From: an uncultured Clostridium sp.
Lineage (GTDB): Bacteria; Bacillota; Clostridia; Oscillospirales; Ruminococcaceae
Assembly: GCA_902490335.1 (NCBI GenBank)
Contig: CABUDL010000007.1
Coordinates: forward strand, 5,803-69,802
Direction: 5' to 3'
DNA length: 64,000 nt
In this document: positions 9,477 to 17,980 of the stretch, piece after piece
How the letters are laid out: every line of letters starts with the position of its first letter
How positions within the stretch are numbered: the stretch's first letter is position 1
Notes under the pieces: model-generated
What the model was told of the DNA's origin: nothing
Databases searched by the model: none
The model's input: only the letters and a program-made list of their open reading frames with translations
Made by a program: the position numbers and the translations under genes

Positions 9477-10568
9477 ATGAGTTTGGAGCAGAAAAACGAC
9501 TGGGAAAAGAAGATAGACATCAAATCGCTGGAGCTGGAGGAGCTGACCGAACAGCTGGTCCAGATGGGTCTGCCAAAATTTCGCGGCGGGCAGGTCTATT
9601 CCTGGCTTCACGAAAAACGGGTGGACAGCTTTGAGCAGATGAGCAATCTGTCGGCGGCACTGCGCCAGCAGCTGGCACAGCGGTACTACATAAATTCGCT
9701 GACCATTATCAAAAAGTTGGTGTCCAAAATCGACGGCACCCAAAAGTATCTGCTGCGCCTGGCGGACAACAACTGCGTGGAAGCGGTTTTGATGAAATAT
9801 AAGTACGGCAATTCGGTCTGCATCTCTACACAGGTCGGCTGCCGCATGGGATGCAAGTTCTGCGCATCCACCTTAGCGGGACTGGTGCGCTCGCTGCGTC
9901 CTTCCGAGATGCTCGATGAAATCTACACCCTGACCCGCGACAGCGGACAGCGGGTGAGCAATGTGGTGCTGATGGGCATTGGAGAGCCGCTGGATAACTA
10001 CGACAATGTCATGAAATTTTTAAATATCCTCTCCTCCGAGCAGGGCTACAATCTGAGCCTGCGGCATCTGTCGCTGTCCACCTGCGGACTGGTGGACCGA
10101 ATCTATGAGCTGGCTGCGCACAAAAGCGGATTGACCCTGTCCATCTCGCTGCACGCGCCAAACGATGAGATTCGCAGCCGGACCATGCCAATCAACAACC
10201 GCTATCCAATCGACGAGCTGCTCAAAGCCTGCCGCTATTATTTCCAGCAGACCGGCAGAAGGATTTCCTTCGAGTATGCGCTGATTGAAGGGGTCAACGA
10301 TGAAATCTGCCACGCCAACGAGCTGGCGGACCGTTTAAAGGGAATGGCAGCGCACGTCAATCTCATTCCGGTCAACCCGGTCAAGGAAAGAGGCTTTAAG
10401 CGCGGCAGCCGCCAGCGCATCGAAGCCTTCCAGAAGGCGCTGGAAAAACGAGGGGTCAATGCGACCATCCGGCGGGAGCTGGGAGCGGACATCAACGCGG
10501 CCTGCGGACAGCTGCGCAGAGAGTATGACCAGCAGAACGGACAGCTTGAGGAGGTGGAAGAGAAGTGA
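9477..10568 (+). CDS. rlmN: 23S rRNA A2503 / tRNA A37 C2-methyltransferase, radical SAM
   Basis: A radical SAM enzyme that methylates C2 of adenosine 2503 in 23S rRNA and of A37 in some tRNAs. The 363 residues include the iron-sulfur motif GCRMGCKFCAS (CxxxCxxC, about residue 120), GEPLDNYDNV, and the C-terminal catalytic cysteine in INAACGQL; the other conserved cysteine is in STCGLVD. It begins immediately after the rsmB stop and its own stop overlaps the start of the phosphatase gene. Confidence 0.96.
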   Translation: MSLEQKNDWEKKIDIKSLELEELTEQLVQMGLPKFRGGQVYSWLHEKRVDSFEQMSNLSAALRQQLAQRYYINSLTIIKKLVSKIDGTQKYLLRLADNNCVEAVLMKYKYGNSVCISTQVGCRMGCKFCASTLAGLVRSLRPSEMLDEIYTLTRDSGQRVSNVVLMGIGEPLDNYDNVMKFLNILSSEQGYNLSLRHLSLSTCGLVDRIYELAAHKSGLTLSISLHAPNDEIRSRTMPINNRYPIDELLKACRYYFQQTGRRISFEYALIEGVNDEICHANELADRLKGMAAHVNLIPVNPVKERGFKRGSRQRIEAFQKALEKRGVNATIRRELGADINAACGQLRREYDQQNGQLEEVEEK

Positions 10569-11299
10569 TTCGATTCATGGGTGCGACCGACACCGGACGG
10601 CAGCGGCATCAGAACCAGGATGCTTATATCTGCCGCAGGGTCGGGGAACAGACGGGATATGCCATCGTTTGTGACGGCATGGGCGGTGAAAACGCGGGCG
10701 AGATTGCCAGCGTAACAGCCTGCCAGCTGATTGAAAAATTCCTGCATCGGGACATCCGCGAAGGGATGAGCGAGTCGGCAGCCAAGGCGGTCATCTTTTC
10801 TGCCATCAGTGCAGCCAACGCCAAGGTCTATTCGATGGCAAAGGAAAACCCCAACTACCACGGAATGGGCACCACACTGGTGCTGGCGGTGGTGCTGGAC
10901 GAGTGGATGCACATCGTCAACATCGGGGACAGCCGCATCTATATGGTGGAAAAAAAGGCGGTGCAACAGCTGACCCGCGACCACACCCTGGTGCAGACGA
11001 TGGTGGACCGCGGAGAAATCAGCAGCGAAGAAGCCCAAAATCATCCGAAAAAGCATTATATCACCCGCGCCATCGGCGTTGGGGATACGCTGGACATCGA
11101 CTACCAGATGTATCAGCTGAAAAAGGAAAGCCAGGTGCTGCTGTGTACCGACGGGCTTTCCAACTACCTCAGACCGGAAAAGCTGCCGGACCAGCTGAAA
11201 AGCTGCATCCGCAAGGAGAGCTTGCAGGAGCTGATCGACTATGCCAACAATCAGGGCGGAGCGGACAATATCACGGCAGTTGTGCTGTATCGTTCCTGA
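10565..11299 (+). CDS. prpC: PP2C-type serine/threonine protein phosphatase
   Basis: A 244-residue metal-dependent phosphatase of the PPM/PP2C family. Metal-binding motifs are visible: NQDAY (about 19), DGMGGENAGE (about 37), GDSRIYM and TDGLSNYL, and GGADNITAVV near the end. In Bacillus the partner PrpC removes phosphate added by the kinase encoded next door. The GTG at 10565 overlaps the rlmN stop and has AGGAGGT nine bases upstream; an ATG at 10577 is a weaker alternative. Confidence 0.94.
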   Translation: MIRFMGATDTGRQRHQNQDAYICRRVGEQTGYAIVCDGMGGENAGEIASVTACQLIEKFLHRDIREGMSESAAKAVIFSAISAANAKVYSMAKENPNYHGMGTTLVLAVVLDEWMHIVNIGDSRIYMVEKKAVQQLTRDHTLVQTMVDRGEISSEEAQNHPKKHYITRAIGVGDTLDIDYQMYQLKKESQVLLCTDGLSNYLRPEKLPDQLKSCIRKESLQELIDYANNQGGADNITAVVLYRS

Positions 11300-11326
11300 T
11301 GCCCGCTGTGCAGGAGGCTATTCTGA

Positions 11327-13438
11327 ATGGATAAATACATTGGAAAGAAACTGGATGGACGCTATGAGATACGCGAACTGATCGGCGTGGGCGGAATGGC
11401 AAACGTCTACAAGGCGTATGACGTGGTGGAAGCGCGCACGGTGGCGGTCAAAATCCTGCGGGAAGAATATATGAACAACGACGAATTCATGCGCCGTTTC
11501 CGCAACGAGTCCCGTGCCATCTCTTTGCTGGATCACCCGAATATCGTCAAGGTGTATGACGTCATCTTCTCCAACCGCATCCAGTCGATTGTGATGGAAT
11601 ACATCGACGGCATCACCCTGAAGGACTATATCGACCAGGAAAAGGTGCTGCGCTGGAAGGAAGCAGTCCATTTTACCGTGCAGATTCTGCGGGCGCTGCA
11701 GCACGCGCACGACAAGGGTATCGTTCACCGCGACATCAAGCCGCACAATATCATGCTGCTGTCGGATGGGACCATCAAAATCACCGACTTTGGCATTGCC
11801 CGCTTTTCCCGCAGCACCACCAAGACCATCACCGACAAAGCCATCGGCTCGGTGCATTACATCAGCCCCGAGCAAGCCAGCGGCGCTTTTACCGATGCCC
11901 GCAGCGACATCTATTCGCTGGGTGTGATGATGTTCGAGATGCTCACCGGCAAGCTGCCTTTTGAGGCGGACACGCTGGTTTCGGTGGCAATCAAGCAGAT
12001 ACAAAGTCAGCCGACTCTGCCGCGCTCAATCAACCCCGACATCCCGGAAGGGCTGGAGGAAATCGTGATGCGCGCCATGCAGAAGGACGCAGACAAGAGA
12101 TACCAGTCGGCAGCGGAGATGCTGCACGACATCGACGAATTTAAAAGGAACCCCGCGATTGTTTTTTCCTATAAGTACGAGCAGCCGCCGCAGGTACACA
12201 TCCAAAACGAGCTGCGGCATCAGCGGGCAGAACAACAGACAGGTGGAGAACAACAGCCGATGAAGAAAGAGAAAAAACCTTCCAGACGTCCGTCGCAGCA
12301 CAAGCAGCAGAGCGATGACAGCTATGAACGCAAGCCGCTGCCGGTGGTGCCGGTGATGGCTGGTATTGCCTTTGCGTTTTTGCTGGCAGCCTGCGCTTTC
12401 ATCGGGATGCTGTTCATGGTCAACAAGCCCTTTGAACAGGTGGAGAACGTCAAGGTCCCGGACCTGGTGGGCATGAACTATGAAAGCATCAAGACCAAGT
12501 ACGCCGGAAAGTTCAAGATAGAGGTGGAGGAAAAAGCACCCAGCAGCCTGTACGACGAGGGTGAAATCTATGAGCAAAACCCGGACCCGGGCAAAACGGT
12601 CAAGGAAAACTCCACCATCACCATCAAAATCAGCACCGGCAAGCAGGTCATTGTGCTGGAAGATTACACCGGAAAGGATTCCACCGAGGTCTTCCGCGAC
12701 CTGAACAAGAAGGGCATTAAGTGGACCGAGACAGAAACCTATTCCAACGAATATCCATCGGGAACGGTGGTCAAGACAGCGCCGGAAGCCGGTGAAGAGG
12801 TGGCAGAGGGCGACGAAGTCAGCGTCTATGTCAGCTTAGGCTCGCAGGAGCAGAACCAGACGGTGCCACTGGTGGTGGGAATGAACTTCCACGAGGCAAA
12901 GACCCTGCTTTCCACCAAACGTCTGCGCATCGAGTGCGTGCGTGAGGTGCAGCCGGACACCGACGAGGACGGAAATCCTCTGCCGGGTCAGCAGGCGGCA
13001 GGAACCATTTTGGAGCAGAGCCCGTCGGAGGATGCACTGGTGCCGGCAGGTACAGTGATCGGCGTCACCGTCATGGGCGGCGACGGCTGGGAGGACCCGA
13101 ACAAGCCAAGACAGATTGAGATTAAATTCGACCTGCCGCAGGGCGACGATACGGTACACGTCCAAACCTTTGTGGATGGCAAGGAAACCGGCTACGGCGA
13201 CCCGGACCTCTCCAGACAGTCGACTTGGACCACCAAGCCGAGCGGCAAGGGGGATGCAAAGGTGGAAATTTACATCGACGGTCAGCTGTACAAGAGCTAT
13301 GATGTCAACTTTGACAACGGCACCAAGGTGGAAACCACCGACCTGCAGGGTTTGGGAGAATCCCTTTCCAAAGAAGAACACGCCAATGAGGAACGGGACG
13401 ACGGATACCAGCAGCCGCAGGAGGACGACGACGAATAA
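11327..13438 (+). CDS. prkC: PASTA-domain serine/threonine protein kinase
   Basis: A 703-residue membrane kinase that senses peptidoglycan fragments; in Bacillus PrkC it triggers spore germination and affects translation. Order of parts: cytoplasmic Hanks-type kinase (1-270) with GVGGMANVYKA, VAVKIL, HRDIKPHNIML and DFGIARF; a charged linker; one membrane helix at about 340-365; three extracellular PASTA repeats (about 373-590), each with a P-D-L-V-G-M-like start; and a C-terminal domain of about 100 residues ending in an acidic tail. The C-terminal extension after the PASTA repeats is common in Clostridia. It is followed by a terminator. Confidence 0.96.
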   Translation: MDKYIGKKLDGRYEIRELIGVGGMANVYKAYDVVEARTVAVKILREEYMNNDEFMRRFRNESRAISLLDHPNIVKVYDVIFSNRIQSIVMEYIDGITLKDYIDQEKVLRWKEAVHFTVQILRALQHAHDKGIVHRDIKPHNIMLLSDGTIKITDFGIARFSRSTTKTITDKAIGSVHYISPEQASGAFTDARSDIYSLGVMMFEMLTGKLPFEADTLVSVAIKQIQSQPTLPRSINPDIPEGLEEIVMRAMQKDADKRYQSAAEMLHDIDEFKRNPAIVFSYKYEQPPQVHIQNELRHQRAEQQTGGEQQPMKKEKKPSRRPSQHKQQSDDSYERKPLPVVPVMAGIAFAFLLAACAFIGMLFMVNKPFEQVENVKVPDLVGMNYESIKTKYAGKFKIEVEEKAPSSLYDEGEIYEQNPDPGKTVKENSTITIKISTGKQVIVLEDYTGKDSTEVFRDLNKKGIKWTETETYSNEYPSGTVVKTAPEAGEEVAEGDEVSVYVSLGSQEQNQTVPLVVGMNFHEAKTLLSTKRLRIECVREVQPDTDEDGNPLPGQQAAGTILEQSPSEDALVPAGTVIGVTVMGGDGWEDPNKPRQIEIKFDLPQGDDTVHVQTFVDGKETGYGDPDLSRQSTWTTKPSGKGDAKVEIYIDGQLYKSYDVNFDNGTKVETTDLQGLGESLSKEEHANEERDDGYQQPQEDDDE

Positions 13439-13446
13439 CCGATAAT

Positions 13447-13487
13447 AAAACAGCCCGCGCTGTCCTTTGGGGCGGCAGGGCTGTTTT
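13447..13487 (+). terminator. Terminator after prkC
   Basis: AAAACAGCCC at 13447-13456 pairs with GGGCTGTTTT at 13478-13487, and the inside adds GCTGTCC with GGGCGGC (two wobbles). The run TTTTG follows. This ends the long yicC-prkC unit and separates it from rsgA. Confidence 0.75.
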
Positions 13488-13524
13488 GTCTTATCGGCGC
13501 AAGGGTATTTTGCGGGAAGCTCTC

Positions 13525-13551
13525 GCATTTTCCCGGGAAATTTGCTATAAT
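13525..13551 (+). promoter_or_regulatory. Extended -10 promoter of rsgA with overlapping palindrome
   Basis: TATAAT at 13546-13551 carries the extended element TGC just before it. No good -35 is present; the place it would occupy holds the palindrome at 13525-13545, whose core TTTCCCGGGAAA is perfect and whose arms end GCA/TGC. A dyad in this position could be a repressor or activator site. Confidence 0.5.
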
Positions 13552-13586
13552 GGGAAAAAACGTCAGAATGGAGGAAACACAATATC

Positions 13587-14489
13587 TTGATACAGCAGAA
13601 GATAATGGGCAGGATCGTCAAATCGCTGGGCGGATTTTATTATGTGGCGCCGCAGTCGGGCGGTCCGGTCATCGAATGCAGGGCGAGGGGAGCCTTTCGT
13701 CAGCAGAACATCAAGCCCTGTGTGGGCGATTGGGCAACGGTGGAATTGACCGAGCAGGGGACAGGCTATGTTGTACAGCTTGAGCCGCGCAGCAACAGCC
13801 TGGTGCGCCCGCCGCTGGCAAATCTGGACCAGCTGGTGCTGGTGGTTTCCATCGCTGACCCGGCTCCGAACGCCTTTGTTCTGGATAAATTGATTGCCAT
13901 TGCCGAATATCAGAAGATTGAGCCGGTCATCGTCATCACCAAATGCGACCTTGCCGACCCGAAGGAGTTTGCCGATATATACCGCAAAGCAGGATTTGCG
14001 GTGTATGAGACAAGGACACTGGAGCATCAGGGTATTCAGGCGGTGATGGAGATGCTCAAGGACAAGACCAGCGCCTTCTGCGGAAACTCCGGCGCAGGCA
14101 AATCCACCCTGCTCAACGCCATCGACCCGAGATTGAGTCTGGACACCGGCGACATCAGCCAAAAGCTGGGCAGAGGCAGACACACCACCCGCCATGTGGA
14201 GCTGTTCGAGCTGCCGCAGGGAGGATTTGTAGCGGACACACCCGGATTTTCCGCGGTGGATTTGGAAAAATTCCAGACCATCCTCAAGGATGAACTGGCG
14301 GATTGCTTCCGGGAGATGCACGACTACGAGGGCAAATGCCGGTTCCGCGGCTGCTCCCACACCAAGGAAGCGGGCTGCGCTGTTTTGCAGGCGGTTAAGG
14401 ACGGGGAAATCTCGCAAAGCCGCCATCAAAGCTACCTCAACCTGTATGAGCAGGCAAAAAATATCAAGGAATGGGAGCTGAACCGTTAA
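13587..14489 (+). CDS. rsgA: Small ribosomal subunit biogenesis GTPase
   Basis: RsgA (YjeQ/CpgA) is a circularly permuted GTPase that checks late maturation of the 30S subunit. The 300 residues show an OB-fold start (GRIVKSLGGFYYV), G4 motif TKCD before the G1 P-loop GNSGAGKSTLLN (the permuted order), G3 DTPGF, and the zinc site CRFRGCSHTKEAGC. The TTG at 13587 has GGAGG 12 bases upstream; an ATG at 13605 is an alternative. Bacillus has rpe between this gene and thiN; here only 29 bases separate them. Confidence 0.95.
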   Translation: MIQQKIMGRIVKSLGGFYYVAPQSGGPVIECRARGAFRQQNIKPCVGDWATVELTEQGTGYVVQLEPRSNSLVRPPLANLDQLVLVVSIADPAPNAFVLDKLIAIAEYQKIEPVIVITKCDLADPKEFADIYRKAGFAVYETRTLEHQGIQAVMEMLKDKTSAFCGNSGAGKSTLLNAIDPRLSLDTGDISQKLGRGRHTTRHVELFELPQGGFVADTPGFSAVDLEKFQTILKDELADCFREMHDYEGKCRFRGCSHTKEAGCAVLQAVKDGEISQSRHQSYLNLYEQAKNIKEWELNR

Positions 14490-14518
14490 GGCGGCAGTTC
14501 GGGGAAAGGGACAGACAG

Positions 14519-15154
14519 ATGAAGCGATGTGTAATCTTTGGCGGAGGGCAGATCGGTGACCCCGAGCAGATCAAAAAGCTGGTGCAGCAGGAGGACTACC
14601 TCATCTGTGCGGACAGCGGGTACCGGCATTGTGTGCAGCTGGGATTTTCTCCGCAGCTGGTGCTGGGCGACTTTGATTCCTATGCAGGAGTGGTGCAATC
14701 CGACTGCGAGCTGCTGCGCTACCCCATCGAAAAGGATGACACCGACACCATGCTGGCGGTCAAGCAGGCTTTGCAGCGCGGATACGACCGGCTGGTGCTG
14801 GTCGGGATGCTGGGCGGCAGGCTGGACCACACCCTTGCCAATATCCAGACGCTGGTGTACGCAGTGGAGCATGGAGCGACAGCGCAAATCATAGACAGCA
14901 GCTGCTGCATCACTGTCATCAAGTCAGGACAGACGGTGCAGCTCCCCTATCAGCAGGGCTTTCACTTTTCGGTATTCTGCCACAGCGACTGTGCAAGCGG
15001 GGTGTGCATCCGCCATGCAAAGTATGAGCTGGAGGATGCGCAGATCACCAACGGGTTTCCCATCGGGGTCAGCAATTCCTTTTTGGAGGGACAGCCCGCA
15101 CAGATTTCGGTCAAGCGGGGAATCCTTGTGATTCTCTCCACCGGCGGCGATTAA
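14519..15154 (+). CDS. thiN: Thiamine pyrophosphokinase
   Basis: Transfers pyrophosphate from ATP to thiamine, making the cofactor TPP. The 211-residue protein has CADSGYRH, LGDFDS and KDDTDTMLAV, the acidic motifs that bind metal and ATP, and a C-terminal beta-sandwich thiamine-binding domain. The start at 14519 follows GGGGAAAGGG. Its stop is five bases before the 5' arm of the spoVM leader helix, so thiN transcripts run into that structure. Confidence 0.93.
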   Translation: MKRCVIFGGGQIGDPEQIKKLVQQEDYLICADSGYRHCVQLGFSPQLVLGDFDSYAGVVQSDCELLRYPIEKDDTDTMLAVKQALQRGYDRLVLVGMLGGRLDHTLANIQTLVYAVEHGATAQIIDSSCCITVIKSGQTVQLPYQQGFHFSVFCHSDCASGVCIRHAKYELEDAQITNGFPIGVSNSFLEGQPAQISVKRGILVILSTGGD

Positions 15155-15158
15155 AAAA

Positions 15159-15240
15159 GCTGCCTTTTTTCACAAAACAAGCGCGCTGTACATAGAATAC
15201 AGCAAAAGCAAAACGCTTGACTGATGAAAAAGGAGGCAGC
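15159..15240 (+). promoter_or_regulatory. Folded spoVM leader that can mask its ribosome site
   Basis: GCTGCCTTTTTT at 15159-15170 can pair along all 12 bases (two G-U) with AAAGGAGGCAGC at 15229-15240, which contains the whole Shine-Dalgarno sequence of spoVM. Inside lie AAGCG/CGCTT (15180-15184 with 15214-15218) and CTGTA/TACAG around the loop catagaa. A small competing hairpin AAAAAAG/CTTTTTT (15153-15170) could act as a weak terminator of the upstream operon. The pairing is direct; its effect on translation is inference. Confidence 0.5.
15170..15198 (+). promoter_or_regulatory. Possible sigma-E-type promoter of spoVM
   Basis: CATAGAAT at 15191-15198 matches the sigma-E -10 consensus CATACAAT at seven of eight bases. 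TCACAAA at 15170-15176 is a weak -35, 14 bases upstream. In Bacillus spoVM is expressed by sigma-E in the mother cell, which fits. A start near 15205 would leave out the 5' arm of the masking helix. Confidence 0.35.
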
Positions 15241-15244
15241 ACAG

Positions 15245-15328
15245 ATGAAGGTAGTGGTCATCAAAAGCCCAAAGTTTCTCTCCGGCATTTTGAGGATGAT
15301 TTTTAAAATCAATAAGGACGAAGAATAA
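15245..15328 (+). CDS. spoVM: Stage V sporulation protein SpoVM
   Basis: A 27-residue peptide, MKVVVIKSPKFLSGILRMIF followed by KINKDEE, that aligns over its length with Bacillus SpoVM (26 residues): same start MK, the K-x-P-K-F-L-x-G-I core with the conserved proline at position 9, and a basic end. SpoVM is an amphipathic helix that recognises the convex forespore membrane and anchors SpoIVA to start coat assembly. The site AAAGGAGG lies 8 bases before the ATG. Position right after thiN is the Bacillus arrangement. It is strong evidence that this organism is from a spore-forming lineage. Confidence 0.88.
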   Translation: MKVVVIKSPKFLSGILRMIFKINKDEE

Positions 15329-15389
15329 CCGGCAGCGGCGGACAGAACGCCTGTCCGCCGCTCATTGGATAACAGAAAGGACGAAGGAT

Positions 15390-16340
15390 ATGAACTGGAC
15401 ACAGGTCAAGATTTATACAACCACCGAGGGAATCGAGCCGTTGACCGGCAGCTTGCTGGATTTGGGAATCGGCGGATTTGTCATCGAGGATGCACAGGAT
15501 TTTGATGAATTTCTGCACGACACCACCCCGCACTGGGATTACATCGACCAGGATGTTATGAAGAAGATGAAAAACTGCGAGACCAGCGTGACCCTCTATG
15601 TGGCGGACAACCCACAGGGAATGGAGGAGCTGGCAGGAGCAAGAGAAATCGTTGCCCGACTCAAGGCACAGGACAGCGAAGGACGCTACGGTCGTCTGGA
15701 GCTGGAGCTGGACAATGTCAACGAGGAAGACTGGTCCAACGCATGGAAAAAGTATTACCATCCGGTGCGGGTGGGTGAGCATCTGGTGGTCTGCCCTTCC
15801 TGGGAGGAGTATCAGCCGCAGGAGGGCGACGTCATGCTGACCCTCAATCCGGGCATGGCGTTTGGCACCGGAACCCACGATACCACCCGACTGTGCATGG
15901 AGCTGCTGGAAAAGTACATCACACCGGAAGATTCGGTGCTGGACGTCGGCTGCGGAAGCGGCATCCTTGCCATTACAGCGGCGCTGCTGGGCGCAAAGGA
16001 GATCAAAGGCTGTGACATCGACGAGGTTGCAGTCAAGGTAGCGGGCGAAAATGCCGCGCTCAACGAGGTTGCCGACCGCATCGCCTTCCACAAGGGCGAT
16101 TTGACCAGCCAGGTGGAGGGCAGCTTCCAGCTGATCTGTGCCAACATCGTGGCGGATGTCATCATCCGTCTGAGCCAGGATGTCGGCAAATATCTTGCAC
16201 AGGACGGCATCTTTATCACCTCCGGCATCATCGACACCAGAGAGCAGGACGTGCAGGATGCCCTTGCCGCCAACGGCTTTACCGTCATTGAACGCCGCAC
16301 CTCCGGCGGCTGGGTCGCTCTGGCTTGCAAAGCAAAGTAA
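15390..16340 (+). CDS. prmA: Ribosomal protein L11 methyltransferase
   Basis: Trimethylates lysines of ribosomal protein L11. The 316 residues include the substrate-recognition N-terminal domain, the conserved NPGMAFGTGTHDTTRLC, the SAM motif LDVGCGSGILAI near residue 190 and NIVADVI (the N-I-L-A-type motif IV). It is directly followed by rsmE, a pairing found in most Firmicutes. The ATG has AGAAAGGACGAAGG upstream. Confidence 0.95.
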   Translation: MNWTQVKIYTTTEGIEPLTGSLLDLGIGGFVIEDAQDFDEFLHDTTPHWDYIDQDVMKKMKNCETSVTLYVADNPQGMEELAGAREIVARLKAQDSEGRYGRLELELDNVNEEDWSNAWKKYYHPVRVGEHLVVCPSWEEYQPQEGDVMLTLNPGMAFGTGTHDTTRLCMELLEKYITPEDSVLDVGCGSGILAITAALLGAKEIKGCDIDEVAVKVAGENAALNEVADRIAFHKGDLTSQVEGSFQLICANIVADVIIRLSQDVGKYLAQDGIFITSGIIDTREQDVQDALAANGFTVIERRTSGGWVALACKAK

Positions 16341-16352
16341 CAGGAGAAGGAT

Positions 16353-17078
16353 ATGCCCAGATTTTTTACCGAAAATATTGACCAGAACAGCGGCAGCATC
16401 ACGGGAGAGGATGCCAAACACATCGCCCGCGTGCTTCGGATGAAAAACGGTCAGCCGCTGACCGTTTGCGACACAAAGGGATATGACTATGCGTGTATAA
16501 TAGAAGGGCTCACCGATGAGCAAATCGATTTGAAGGTGCTGTCCCGTTCGCCCAGCGTCACCGAGCCGAATGTCTCGGTCCACCTGTATCAGGCGATGCC
16601 CAAAGCGGACAAGCTGGAGCTGATTATCCAGAAGGCGGTGGAGCTGGGTGTGAACAGCATCACACCGGTGATGACCCGCCGCTGTGTTTCCCGACCGGAT
16701 GCAAAATCCATGAAGAAGAAGCTCGAGCGCTACAACCGCATCGCGCTCGAGGCTGCAAAGCAGAGCGGCAGAGGGATCATCCCGCAGGTAAACCCGCTGC
16801 TTGAGCTGGACCAGGCGCTCGGACAGATGCAGCAGAGCGGATGTCCCATCCTGTTTTATGAAAACGCCACCGCTCCGGCAAGACAGCTGCTGCAATCGGC
16901 AACAGGAGAAATTTCCATCCTCATCGGAGCGGAGGGAGGCTTTGATGAGGACGAGGTCGAGCGGGCAAAGGATGCCGGATGCAGCATCCTCTCGCTGGGA
17001 AAACGCATCCTGCGCTGTGAAACGGCGCCGCTGGCAGCTTTGTCCATCATCATGTATGAAACAGGAAATATGGAATAG
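16353..17078 (+). CDS. rsmE: 16S rRNA (uracil1498-N3)-methyltransferase
   Basis: A SPOUT-class (trefoil knot) enzyme that methylates U1498 of 16S rRNA. The 241 residues show an N-terminal PUA-like domain (MPRFFTENI, DAKHIARVLRMKNGQ), and the knot motifs IGAEGGFDEDEVE and LGKRILRCETAPLAAL. It starts 12 bases after prmA with AGGAGAAGG upstream. Confidence 0.95.
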   Translation: MPRFFTENIDQNSGSITGEDAKHIARVLRMKNGQPLTVCDTKGYDYACIIEGLTDEQIDLKVLSRSPSVTEPNVSVHLYQAMPKADKLELIIQKAVELGVNSITPVMTRRCVSRPDAKSMKKKLERYNRIALEAAKQSGRGIIPQVNPLLELDQALGQMQQSGCPILFYENATAPARQLLQSATGEISILIGAEGGFDEDEVERAKDAGCSILSLGKRILRCETAPLAALSIIMYETGNME

Positions 17079-17102
17079 AACCCGAAACGGGAGGGACCAT
17101 AG

Positions 17103-17954
17103 ATGAATGTGAAAACGATTGTGACCATTGCCTTGATTGGATTGCTGGGAGTTGGAACCGCCGCAGGGATTTTCCTGTCCGACCGCAGCCAACAGCAGGA
17201 GCAGCAGACCTTCGAATCGCAGCAGCCTTCCAAAGAGGAAGCTCCTGTGGAAAGCTCCTCTCAAAAGGAGGAAGAGCAGGAGCAGTCCTCACAGCAAACC
17301 AAACAGCAGCAGCTGGCGGAGGAATTTGCCAAGGAGAAGGAAGAATATTACCTGCTGCTTGCCAATGCCGAAAATCCGCTGCCGCAGGATTGGAGTATCC
17401 AGACCGAAGAGGTCCAGAACGGCTATGAGATGGATAAGCGGGCAGCGCCTGCCATGCGGGAGATGATACAGGCTGCTAAAGAGGACGGAGTGGAGCTGAT
17501 GCTCTGCTCGGCGTACCGCTCGGTTGAAAAACAGCAGCAGCTGTTCGACCGCTCGCAGCAGACTTATATGGCACAGGGGATGAGCGAGGAGGAGGCATAC
17601 GCCAAGACTGCCACCGAAACAGCCATCCCGGGCACCAGCGAGCATCAGACGGGCTTGGCAGCAGACATCGTCACCCCGACCTACCAGATGCTCGATGCAG
17701 GCTTTGCAGATACACCAGCCGGTAAATGGCTTGCTGACAACGCGGTAGAGTACGGCTTTGTCCTGCGCTACCCGCAGGACAAGCAGGAGGTCACCGGCAT
17801 CATCTACGAGTCGTGGCATTACCGCTTTGTCGGCAAGACCCACGCCAAGCTGATGAAGGAAAGCGGGCTGTGTTTGGAGGAATATTTGCAGCAGGAGCTG
17901 CCGGAAGGCTACACCGGAGCAAGCGAGCCGTATGAGTCGCCGGAGCAGTCCTAA
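17103..17954 (+). CDS. VanY-type D-Ala-D-Ala carboxypeptidase (M15B)
   Basis: A 283-residue exported peptidase that trims the terminal D-Ala from peptidoglycan stem peptides. It has an N-terminal membrane anchor (IVTIALIGLLGVGTAAGIF, about 6-24), a Gln/Glu/Ser-rich linker (about 28-75), and the M15B domain with YRSVEKQQQLFD, the zinc site SEHQTGLAADIV (H-x6-D) and ESWHYRFVG with the second histidine. Probably anchored and acting outside the membrane. It starts 24 bases after rsmE. Confidence 0.9.
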   Translation: MNVKTIVTIALIGLLGVGTAAGIFLSDRSQQQEQQTFESQQPSKEEAPVESSSQKEEEQEQSSQQTKQQQLAEEFAKEKEEYYLLLANAENPLPQDWSIQTEEVQNGYEMDKRAAPAMREMIQAAKEDGVELMLCSAYRSVEKQQQLFDRSQQTYMAQGMSEEEAYAKTATETAIPGTSEHQTGLAADIVTPTYQMLDAGFADTPAGKWLADNAVEYGFVLRYPQDKQEVTGIIYESWHYRFVGKTHAKLMKESGLCLEEYLQQELPEGYTGASEPYESPEQS

Positions 17955-17980
17955 TGCAGCAAGGATGAAAGAGGGACGGA

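Noticed and set aside
15153..15170. Strong intrinsic terminator after thiN
   Set aside because: The AAAAAAG/CTTTTTT hairpin is weak and short; its 3' half pairs better with the spoVM ribosome site.
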